Positions 1 to 5,284 of a stretch of DNA of 5,284 nt are shown here, piece after piece (positions within the stretch are counted from its first letter, which is position 1; every line of letters starts with the position of its first letter). The position numbers were made by a program, and so were the translations under genes. Origin of the DNA: JBGPGW01 sp041484095 (lineage in GTDB: Bacteria > Pseudomonadota > Alphaproteobacteria > CADEGL01); assembly GCA_041484095.1 (NCBI GenBank), contig JBGPGW010000249.1:1-5284 (forward strand), written 5' to 3'. The notes under the pieces are model-generated. The model worked only from the letters and a program-made list of their open reading frames with translations, was not told the origin of the DNA and did no database searches.

Positions 1-959
1 CGCACGGCGCGCTCGACGCAACCGACCTGCCGCGCCCGGAGCCCGGTCCCGACGAAATCCTGATCCAAGTCAGTGCTTGCGGCGTGTGCCGCACGGACCT
101 CCACGTGGTCGACGGCGAGTTGCCGAATCCGAAACTGCCGCTCATACCGGGCCATGAGATCGTCGGCACGGTGGTCGAGACGGGACGGCACGTCGAGCGG
201 TTCCGGCGCGGCGATCGTATGGGCATTCCGTGGCTTGGCTGGACGTGCGGGGAATGCCGGTGGTGCCGATCGGGACGCGAGAATCTCTGCGATGAGGCGC
301 GGTTCACGGGGTATCAGATCGACGGCGGCTATGCTGAATTCGCGCGTGCGGACCAGCGCTACTGCTTCCCCATTCACGGTGGCTATTCGGACGTGGAGGC
401 GGCCCCGCTTCTTTGTGCCGGCCTCATCGGTTACCGCGCGCTCGTGATGGCCGGCGATGCCGCGCGGCTCGGCATCTTCGGCTTCGGCGCGGCCGCGCAT
501 ATCGTCGCGCAAGTGGCGTGCCATCGCGGCCAGCGCGTCTTCGCTTTCACGCGGACAGGTGACGTCGAGGCGCAAGCCTTCGCCCGCGAGCTTGGCGCCA
601 CATGGGCAGGGGATTCGGACGCGCCGACGCCCGAGCCGCTCGACGCCGCCCTCATCTTCGCGCCAATCGGTGCGCTCGTGCCCGCGGCTCTCCGCGCGAC
701 CATAAAAGGCGGCGTGGTCGTGTGCGCCGGCATCCACATGAGTGACATTCCGTCCTTCCCCTACCGCATTCTCTGGGAGGAGCGCGTCGTGCGGTCGGTC
801 GCGAACCTGACGCGCCGTGACGCCGAGGAATTCCTGGCCTTGGCACCGACGATCCCCGTCCGGACCCGCACGGTGCCCTACCCGCTCGGGGAGGCGAACG
901 CGGCGCTCGCCGATCTCCGCGCCGGACGGCTCCAGGGCGCGGCGGTGCTGGTGCCCTGA
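1..959 (+). CDS. Zinc-dependent alcohol dehydrogenase family protein (5' partial)
   Basis: This is a medium-chain zinc oxidoreductase, expected to be cytosolic and to oxidise an alcohol or reduce an aldehyde with NAD(P). The frame is open from base 3 to TGA at 957-959, giving 318 visible residues. The start lies upstream, and about 10-15 residues are probably missing, since the GroES-like domain begins close to the left edge. Visible-residue numbering: catalytic zinc ligands are Cys29 (GVCRTD), His51 (PGHE) and probably Cys138 (LLCAG). The structural zinc site has four cysteines at 82, 85, 88 and 96 (C-x2-C-x2-C-x7-C). The Rossmann turn is GFGAAAH at 160-166, instead of the usual GxGGLGH. From memory, that variant marks the subset modelled as TIGR02822 (adh_fam_2), whose substrate is not established. 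All key residues are present, so it looks functional. The family call is firm; the substrate is unknown. It may not be co-transcribed with the next gene, 142 bp away. Confidence 0.93.
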   Translation, partial: HGALDATDLPRPEPGPDEILIQVSACGVCRTDLHVVDGELPNPKLPLIPGHEIVGTVVETGRHVERFRRGDRMGIPWLGWTCGECRWCRSGRENLCDEARFTGYQIDGGYAEFARADQRYCFPIHGGYSDVEAAPLLCAGLIGYRALVMAGDAARLGIFGFGAAAHIVAQVACHRGQRVFAFTRTGDVEAQAFARELGATWAGDSDAPTPEPLDAALIFAPIGALVPAALRATIKGGVVVCAGIHMSDIPSFPYRILWEERVVRSVANLTRRDAEEFLALAPTIPVRTRTVPYPLGEANAALADLRAGRLQGAAVLVP

Positions 960-967
960 GATCATTC

Positions 968-983
968 GGGCGATCCGACGCCC
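968..983 (+). terminator. GC-rich hairpin after the ADH stop, possible weak terminator
   Basis: A perfect 5-bp inverted repeat, GGGCG and CGCCC, encloses a 6-base loop and begins 8 bases after the ADH stop codon. No T-tract follows it, so it does not meet the usual criteria for an intrinsic terminator. It could instead slow polymerase or protect the 3' end of the message. A stem this short can arise by chance in DNA this rich in G+C. Confidence 0.25.
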
Positions 984-1084
984 TCGCCAATCGCCATGGC
1001 CGTTCGTTCAGGATAGTGTCCGATGTACGGTGTGCCGATTCGGAGCGGCTCGCTGATCGGGCCGACAAGCCAAATTCAAAACCC

Positions 1085-1093
1085 AAGGGGAGG
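1085..1093 (+). promoter_or_regulatory. Shine-Dalgarno deciding the start at 1102
   Basis: The purine run AAGGGGAGG contains GGAGG at 1089-1093, eight bases before the ATG at 1102. A nearer ATG at 1097 is only three bases from the GGAGG and reads Met-Thr-stop. Its TGA overlaps the ATG at 1102. Spacing and frame both favour 1102 as the true start. Confidence 0.8.
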
Positions 1094-1101
1094 TTCATGA
1101 C

Positions 1102-1680
1102 ATGAGCGTTGCAGACCCGAACCGCGTGATCGTGACGGGGGAGAACCCGTTCATTCGCTTGAGCCAGACGGATGGCGGGCCCAATACGACCGACGCCAGT
1201 TTCTGGCGCATCATCTTCTCGCCCGCAGGGCCCGGGCATGTGCTCTATCTCAAGAGCGAGCTCACGGAGAACCGCTGGCGCATCTATTCCGACAACATCG
1301 CGATGGCGCGCTGGCTGCAAAAAACGGTCCAGGGAATGCTGAATGCCGAGACCGCCGACACGGCGATCCCCGTCATCGAGGCCGCGTTCACCAAATCGGG
1401 CGACATGCGCGATTGCTGGACCGAGCGCGCGGTGTCGAGGGGCGAGGATATCGCGCTGACCTGGTACGACATCGGCGACCCCCTGCTCATCCATACCCAG
1501 CCGAATGCGCAGCCGGGACGGCCTTATGGCGTGTGCACGGTTCTTATCCCGGCCGCGAACGCGCGCCTGACGCGCAACGGCGTCGAGGCGTCGGGAAGGG
1601 TGTGGAAACGGGAGCGCGAAGGCCGCCCGTTCAGCACCTCGGCGCTTGCCTTCTCCGAAAGCTGGACCGCGGCTCGATAG
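1102..1680 (+). CDS. Conserved-looking protein of unknown function, 192 aa
   Basis: I do not recognise this family. It is a complete 192-residue ORF ending in TAG, with a strong ribosome binding site and codon use like its neighbours, so it is very likely a real gene. There is no signal peptide, no membrane segment and no Cys cluster for metal binding. It has only two cysteines, at about 105 and 145. It is rich in aromatic residues: FWRIIFSP (34-41), RWRIYSDN (58-65) and CWTERA near 105-110. The alternation of short hydrophobic and charged stretches suggests a compact alpha/beta or beta-rich soluble fold. It lies 43 bp upstream of an LLM flavin monooxygenase on the same strand, so it may belong to that pathway, for instance as a substrate-handling protein or partner. 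That role is inference from position only. Confidence 0.8.
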   Translation: MSVADPNRVIVTGENPFIRLSQTDGGPNTTDASFWRIIFSPAGPGHVLYLKSELTENRWRIYSDNIAMARWLQKTVQGMLNAETADTAIPVIEAAFTKSGDMRDCWTERAVSRGEDIALTWYDIGDPLLIHTQPNAQPGRPYGVCTVLIPAANARLTRNGVEASGRVWKREREGRPFSTSALAFSESWTAAR

Positions 1681-1723
1681 CCTCGCTTGACGACATGAAT
1701 GATCGACCTTCGGGAGACCAGCG

Positions 1724-2740
1724 ATGGATTTCGGCTTCTACCTGCCCTGCTACTGGCCCGACACGGACGTGCCGATGCAGCACATGTACCGGGAGATGAC
1801 CGCGGAGGCGAAGTTCGCCGAGGAGCTCGGCTTCGTCTCCTTCACGATCCCCGAACACCATTTCACCAACGCGCTGGTCCACCCGAATCCGCTGCTCACC
1901 GCCATCAAGGTGGCGGAGAACACGCGGCGCGCGAAGCTCATCACCTCGACCACGGTCCTGCCCTTCCACGACGTGCGCGTGCTCGCGGGCGAAATCGCGC
2001 AGGCCGACTGCCTCACCAACGGCCGCATCGAGATCGGCGTCGGCCGCGGCGCCTATCAGTATGAATTCGAACGGCTGGAGATCGACCCCGCGACGGCCCC
2101 GGACCGTTTCCGCGAGAATCTCCACTGTCTCGTCAAGCTGCTCTCGGAAGAGGACGTGTCGTGGGATGGGCAGTTCGTGAAGTTCCCGCCGACGACGATC
2201 ACGCCGCGCCCCGTGCAGAAGCCGCACCCGCCGATCTGGTTCGCTGCCATGACGCCGGGCGGCATCGACTACGCCTGCTCGCTCGCCATGTCGGTCCTGA
2301 CCACGCCGCTTCGCGATCCCTTCAAACGCGTCAGGGAACAGGCCGGCTCGTTCAAATCATCGGCCGCGAAATATTGGGGCGACAACCATCGGCTCAAGCT
2401 GTCGATGCTGATCATGCTGTTCGTGACGACGAGCGAGGCCGACGCGAAGGAGAAAGCGGCGCTCGCCATGGGCCGCCACCGCCGGTTCCTCAACGTCTAC
2501 ACGACGAAGGGCACGGTCGAGCGTGGTGCCATCGTGCCGATGGAGTCCGACATTTCAATCGAGGATGTCGAGCGCAATCTCGTGATCGGCCCGCCGGAGC
2601 TGTGCATCGAGAAGCTCAAGATGTACGAGGCCGAGGGCATCGACAACATGCAGATCAACATGAACTGGGGCACGTCGCACCGGGACGTGATGCGCTCGCT
2701 CGAGGCCTTCGCCACCAAGGTGATGCCGCACTTCGGCTGA
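1724..2740 (+). CDS. LLM-class flavin-dependent oxidoreductase (luciferase-like monooxygenase)
   Basis: This is a complete 338-residue protein of the bacterial luciferase-like (alpha/beta) family. Members form TIM barrels that use reduced FMN or F420 and often oxygen to oxidise small organic substrates, and the FMN-dependent ones need a separate flavin reductase. Visible marks are the N-terminal strand DFGFYLP (2-8), PEHHF (43-47), the strand STTVLPFHDV (75-84), the NGRIEIGVGRG turn (99-109) typical of this family, the PRPVQKPHPPIW segment (161-172), and a C-terminal GPPELCIEKL helix (289-298) followed by GIDNMQINMNWG (305-316). The length is normal for the family. GGGAG at 1712-1716 sits seven bases before the ATG and supports this start. 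The N-terminus lacks a secretion signal, so it should be cytosolic. The substrate cannot be read from sequence. No flavin reductase lies in the window. It probably shares a transcript with the unknown gene just upstream. Confidence 0.95.
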   Translation: MDFGFYLPCYWPDTDVPMQHMYREMTAEAKFAEELGFVSFTIPEHHFTNALVHPNPLLTAIKVAENTRRAKLITSTTVLPFHDVRVLAGEIAQADCLTNGRIEIGVGRGAYQYEFERLEIDPATAPDRFRENLHCLVKLLSEEDVSWDGQFVKFPPTTITPRPVQKPHPPIWFAAMTPGGIDYACSLAMSVLTTPLRDPFKRVREQAGSFKSSAAKYWGDNHRLKLSMLIMLFVTTSEADAKEKAALAMGRHRRFLNVYTTKGTVERGAIVPMESDISIEDVERNLVIGPPELCIEKLKMYEAEGIDNMQINMNWGTSHRDVMRSLEAFATKVMPHFG

Positions 2741-2775
2741 GCCGGAGGCCGTCCGAGCGGCGGCGATTCGAGGCG
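2741..2775. other. Short convergent intergenic gap
   Basis: Only 35 bp separate the stop of the flavin oxidoreductase (TGA at 2738-2740, plus strand) from the stop of the ureohydrolase (TGA read from 2778 to 2776, minus strand). The gap is very GC-rich. I see no stable hairpin with a T-tract on either strand, so transcription from each side may run into the opposite gene. Confidence 0.6.
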
Positions 2776-3759
2776 TCAGCCCGTCCGGCGATTGCGCCGG
2801 TTGCGGAGCGCGTCGGCGGTCACGCACAGGATTTCGAACATGAGTGTCGCGCCGTTCAGCGCCGTCATGCCCGTGGGGTCGAAGGGCGGCGCCACCTCGA
2901 CCACGTCGCCGCCGACGATGTCGAGGCCCTGGAGCATGCGCAGCATGCGCTGCGCCTCGATCATGGTGATGCCGCCGGCCTCGGGCGTGCCCGTGCCCGG
3001 CGCATAGACGGGATCGAGGCCATCGACGTCGAAGGTGACGTAGACGGGACCCGTGCCGGCGATTCGGCGCGCTTCTTCGGCCGCCCAGCGCCAGCCGTTG
3101 TCGGTGAATTCCTCCATGTAGACGACGCGCATGCCGCTGTCATGGCTGAATTTCCAGAGGGTCGCGTCCTTGAGCCCGCCGCGAATGCCGATCTGGATCG
3201 AGCGCTTGGGATCGACGAGCCCCTCCTCCACCGCGCGCCGGAACGGCGCCCCGTGATGGAATTTGGAGCCGAGATAGTCGTCGCCCGTGTCGCAATGCGC
3301 GTCGAAATGAACGATTCCGACCGGGCGCTTCGCCGCGATCCCGCGGAGAATGGGGAGACTCACGGAATGGTCGCCGCCGCAGGAAATGGGCATCGTGCCG
3401 GCGGCATGAATGTTCGCGAAGACATCGGCGATCTCGTCGAGAGCACCTTCGAGCTCGAAGGGCTGCTCGACCCAGGCATCGCCGACATCGCAGACCCTGA
3501 GCCCGTCATAGGGGTTGAGACCCGTCGCCTGGTTCACCTTGCGCATGAGGGACGATTGGTTGCGCACCTCGCGCGGCCCGTGACGGGCGCCGGCGCGGTT
3601 GGTGACGCCGCCATCGAAAGGCACGCCGACCAGCGCCACGTCGACCTCAGCGAGATCCTCGCAAAACGGCGCACGCATGAAGGTGGGCAGGCCATGGTAG
3701 CGCGGGCGGACCTGCGGATCGGCGAATTCCTTGTACTTCTTCAGAGTCTTGATCGTCAT
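2776..3759 (-). CDS. Ureohydrolase (agmatinase / guanidinobutyrase type)
   Basis: This is a complete 327-residue member of the arginase/agmatinase superfamily. These cytosolic binuclear manganese enzymes hydrolyse a guanidino group to urea plus an amine. All six predicted metal ligands are present: His131 (CGGDHS), Asp153, His155 and Asp157 (HFDAHCDT), and Asp244 and Asp246 (TFDVDGLDP). The catalytic-loop Glu288 (VVEVAPPFDP) and a loop His169 (FHHGAPF) equivalent to the one in E. coli SpeB are also there. The segment RAGARHGPREVR (55-66) and the APGTGTPEAGG stretch (253-263) are typical of agmatinase-like enzymes rather than true arginases. The segment HHGAPFRRAVEEGLVDPKR (168-186) resembles, from memory, Pseudomonas 4-guanidinobutyrase GbuA as much as SpeB, so the substrate is open. 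A perfect AGGAGGT lies six bases before ATG. It follows the GGT-family gene by 58 bp on the same strand, suggesting co-transcription. Confidence 0.95.
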   Translation of the reverse strand: MTIKTLKKYKEFADPQVRPRYHGLPTFMRAPFCEDLAEVDVALVGVPFDGGVTNRAGARHGPREVRNQSSLMRKVNQATGLNPYDGLRVCDVGDAWVEQPFELEGALDEIADVFANIHAAGTMPISCGGDHSVSLPILRGIAAKRPVGIVHFDAHCDTGDDYLGSKFHHGAPFRRAVEEGLVDPKRSIQIGIRGGLKDATLWKFSHDSGMRVVYMEEFTDNGWRWAAEEARRIAGTGPVYVTFDVDGLDPVYAPGTGTPEAGGITMIEAQRMLRMLQGLDIVGGDVVEVAPPFDPTGMTALNGATLMFEILCVTADALRNRRNRRTG

Positions 3760-3765
3760 GGCGCG

Positions 3766-3772
3766 ACCTCCT
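3766..3772 (-). promoter_or_regulatory. Perfect Shine-Dalgarno AGGAGGT of the ureohydrolase
   Basis: Read on the minus strand, AGGAGGT ends six bases before the ATG at 3759. It matches the anti-Shine-Dalgarno completely and fixes the start. The strength of this site suggests high translation unless the neighbouring hairpin masks it. Confidence 0.85.
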
Positions 3773-3775
3773 CAT

Positions 3776-3805
3776 GCAACCCTGAATATAGGTTGCCCGC
3801 GCAAC
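3776..3805 (-). promoter_or_regulatory. Alternative hairpins in the GGT-ureohydrolase gap
   Basis: In the minus-strand transcript three arms occur in order: GUUGC (3805-3801), GCAACC (3796-3791) and GGUUGC (3781-3776). The middle arm pairs perfectly with either neighbour. Pairing with the first gives a 5-bp stem with a 4-base loop. Pairing with the last gives a 6-bp stem with a 9-base loop that ends three bases from the AGGAGGT. The loop contains TATATT, unusually AT-rich for this window. It could also be a -10 element, though I see no matching -35. The arrangement resembles a small translational switch, or an operator with inverted repeats. Neither stem has a T-tract, so an intrinsic terminator is unlikely. 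Confidence 0.4.
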
Positions 3806-3817
3806 TTGGCACCATCA

Positions 3818-5284
3818 TTACCACCCGACGGCATAGGAGGCACGGCGCGGGTCCGCACCGCCCGACAGCAACCCTGTCTTCTCATCCTTCGCGACCATGC
3901 ACATCCCGCCCGCGCGCCAGGTGCGCTCGGGCCACCACTCGACCTTGTGGCCGAGTGCCGCCAGGCGCTCGCCGCATTCGGATCCGAGCGCCTGTTCAAG
4001 ATTGAGGCGCCCGGGATAGTAGGTGTGCGGCTCGAAGGAATTGGGAAAGCTGAAGGTGGCGAAGCGCGGCGCCTCGACCGCCTGCTGCACATCCATCCCG
4101 AAGACGACGACGTTGAGGAACGATTGCAGCATCGCCTGGCACTGCACATCCCCGCCCGGCGTTCCGAACGGCATGACGAGGCGGCCCTCGCCGATCGCGA
4201 GCGCGGGATTGGGTGTCAGGCGCGGACGGCGTCCGGCTGCGATCGCCTGGGGGTGACCCGGCTTCGCCCAGGACTGATAGCCCCGCCCCGAGGGTGCCAA
4301 GCCCGTGCCCGGCACCACCGGCACGTGCCAGGAGGAATCGCTCGGCGTCGCCGAGAACGCGTTGCCGTGCCGGTCGATGACCGCGACATAGGACGTGTCG
4401 AGCACCATGGGCTCGCCGCCTTTCGCCCGCGGTGCGGCGGTCTTCGCTCGACCCCCGCGAGCCCCGGGGTCGCCCGCAGGCGGCATCTCCGTCCAGGCCT
4501 CAAGCGCGCGAATGAGACCGCGCCGCGTCGCGGCATAGCTCGGCGATAGCAACTTGGCGATCGGCACGCGCGCGAAACGCGGATCGGCGTAGTGACGCTC
4601 GCGATCGGCAAAGGCGAGCTTCATCGCCTCCGCAAGGACGTGGACGTACTCGACCGAGTTGTGGCCGAGCGCCGCGAGGTCGATGCCGTCGAGGATCGAG
4701 AGCATCTGCAGCAGCACCGGCCCTTGGCACCAGGGCCCGCAGGCATAGACATCCGTGCCGTGGAAGCGATAGCGCACCGGCGCGCCCAGCTCGACGCGAT
4801 AGGCCGCCATGTCGGCCATGGTGAGAAAGCCGCCGTTCCCGCGTTGAAAATCGGTGATGGCCTTCGCGATATCGCCCCGATAGAACGCCGCGCGCGCTGC
4901 CTTGAGGCCACGCCTCCGCCCGCCGCTTCGCGCCGCACGCTTCTCCTCATCCGCCATGTATTGAAGCGTGCGGGCGAGATCCTTCTGCACGAAACGCTCA
5001 CCGACCCCCGGCGGACGTCCGCCCGGCAGATAGATCGCGGCATTCGCGGGCCAGCGCCGATAGCCATCGGCGTTCTCGCGGATGAGCTCCGCCATGAGCG
5101 CATGCATGGCGAAGCCGTCGCGCGCGAAGCGGATGGCGTCCGTCGCGACCTCGCCGAAGGACATCGTGCCGAAGCGCTCGAGCGCGGTGAGCCACGCATC
5201 GGGTGCCGCCGGAACGATGGTGCGAAGAATGCCGGGCGGAATCGTGCCGCCATGCTCCTTCACGAACGGATCGAGGGAAATCGC
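3818..5284 (-). CDS. Gamma-glutamyltransferase-family Ntn-hydrolase (5' partial)
   Basis: The frame is open from the right edge to TAA at 3820-3818 (488 codons). The true start lies outside; by comparison with E. coli GGT about 100 N-terminal residues are missing. Numbering is from the GTG at 5263. Family members are made as a precursor that cuts itself before a threonine, giving large and small subunits. Here the nucleophile is Thr290 (DTSYVAVIDRHGNA, 289-302), leaving a 192-residue small subunit, the usual size. Other family marks are ALERFGTMSFGEVATDAI (27-44), AFYRGDIAKAI (126-136), CGPWCQGPVLLQML (175-188), AEAMKLAFADR (211-221), GTPGGD (367-372) and the C-terminal GGADPRRASYAVGW. Several gamma-glutamyl-binding residues of E. 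coli GGT are replaced, so the substrate may not be glutathione. An Arg/Ala/Gly-rich stretch (261-286) precedes the cleavage site. A signal peptide cannot be judged because the N-terminus is missing. Confidence 0.93.
   Translation of the reverse strand, partial: AISLDPFVKEHGGTIPPGILRTIVPAAPDAWLTALERFGTMSFGEVATDAIRFARDGFAMHALMAELIRENADGYRRWPANAAIYLPGGRPPGVGERFVQKDLARTLQYMADEEKRAARSGGRRRGLKAARAAFYRGDIAKAITDFQRGNGGFLTMADMAAYRVELGAPVRYRFHGTDVYACGPWCQGPVLLQMLSILDGIDLAALGHNSVEYVHVLAEAMKLAFADRERHYADPRFARVPIAKLLSPSYAATRRGLIRALEAWTEMPPAGDPGARGGRAKTAAPRAKGGEPMVLDTSYVAVIDRHGNAFSATPSDSSWHVPVVPGTGLAPSGRGYQSWAKPGHPQAIAAGRRPRLTPNPALAIGEGRLVMPFGTPGGDVQCQAMLQSFLNVVVFGMDVQQAVEAPRFATFSFPNSFEPHTYYPGRLNLEQALGSECGERLAALGHKVEWWPERTWRAGGMCMVAKDEKTGLLSGGADPRRASYAVGW
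4394..4396 (-). other. Codon of the predicted autocleavage/nucleophile threonine
   Basis: The ACG codon read from 4396 to 4394 encodes the threonine in DTSYVAVIDRHGNA. It aligns with Thr391 of E. coli GGT (TTHYSVVD). Cleavage just before it would free the small subunit with the threonine as its N-terminal nucleophile. The next two residues are Ser-Tyr rather than the classical Thr-His. Confidence 0.75.

Larger units (their letters stand above)
960..1101 (+). other. Intergenic leader between ADH and the unknown-protein gene
   Basis: This 142-bp stretch has no convincing coding content. It contains the hairpin at 968-983 and a short palindrome, CCGATTCGG, near 1036-1044. It becomes more A-rich just before the ribosome binding site. 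I could not find a convincing -35/-10 pair. Its length, compared with the 43-bp gap downstream, makes it the most likely place for a promoter driving the next two genes (inference). Confidence 0.35.

Noticed and set aside
652..1494. A 280-codon minus-strand open frame opposite the ADH and the unknown gene
   Set aside because: It runs antisense through two better-supported genes and the gap between them. Its product is Arg/Pro/Ala-rich low-complexity sequence without family motifs.
1631..2227. A 198-codon minus-strand open frame opposite the flavin oxidoreductase
   Set aside because: It is codon-aligned antisense to the LLM gene and has no recognisable domain.
2741..2775. A bidirectional terminator between the convergent genes
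   Set aside because: Only four-base GC stems can be drawn and there is no T-tract on either strand.
3785..3790. TATATT on the minus strand as a -10 promoter element for the ureohydrolase
   Set aside because: No acceptable -35 hexamer occurs 16-18 bases upstream. It remains possible but cannot be supported as a promoter.
2161..4005. A 614-codon plus-strand open frame covering the end of the flavin oxidoreductase and all of the ureohydrolase region
   Set aside because: It lies in the codon-aligned antisense frame of the ureohydrolase. Its translation is rich in Arg, Ala, His and Asp with no recognisable fold, as expected when high-GC genes lack stops in the opposite frame. The ureohydrolase has complete catalytic motifs and a perfect ribosome binding site.
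3731..4549. A 272-codon plus-strand open frame opposite the GGT-family gene
   Set aside because: It is codon-aligned antisense to the GGT-family gene, which has clear motifs to its last residue.

Overview
The window is compact, protein-coding and high in G+C (mid-60s percent by eye), with strong GC preference at third codon positions. The gene content (a zinc ADH-like oxidoreductase, a luciferase-like flavin monooxygenase, a ureohydrolase and a gamma-glutamyltransferase-family enzyme) and strong AGGAGG-type ribosome binding sites suggest a metabolically versatile Pseudomonadota, most likely an alphaproteobacterium. That placement is an impression, not a demonstration. I see no RNA gene, CRISPR array, insertion sequence, integrase or phage gene.

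The left half (1-2740) reads rightward. It holds a zinc-dependent alcohol dehydrogenase-family protein lacking about a dozen N-terminal residues because the window cuts it. A 142-bp gap follows, with a GC-rich hairpin just after the stop. Then come a 192-residue protein of unknown function and, 43 bp later, a complete 338-residue LLM-class flavin-dependent oxidoreductase. The last two probably form one transcription unit. The right half (2776-5284) reads leftward. A gamma-glutamyltransferase-family enzyme, whose N-terminus lies beyond the right edge, is followed 58 bp later by a complete ureohydrolase of the agmatinase/guanidinobutyrase group. The two blocks converge, with 35 bp between the stop codons.

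The GGT-family protein and the ureohydrolase look co-transcribed. One plausible joint role (inference) is stepwise breakdown of an acylated amine or guanidino compound: the Ntn-hydrolase cleaves an amide bond and the ureohydrolase removes urea from the guanidino group. The GGT-family protein keeps its nucleophilic threonine and the following D-x-x-GNA segment but has replaced most residues that bind the gamma-glutamyl amino and carboxyl groups in E. coli GGT. It may therefore be an acylase or amidase with another substrate. The gap between these two genes contains three arms that can form either of two mutually exclusive hairpins, one ending three bases from the ureohydrolase Shine-Dalgarno. 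This is the most interesting non-coding signal here.

I found no clear evidence of a wholly new system. The best leads are the altered GGT pocket, the intercistronic alternative hairpins, and the unknown protein paired with the flavin monooxygenase.
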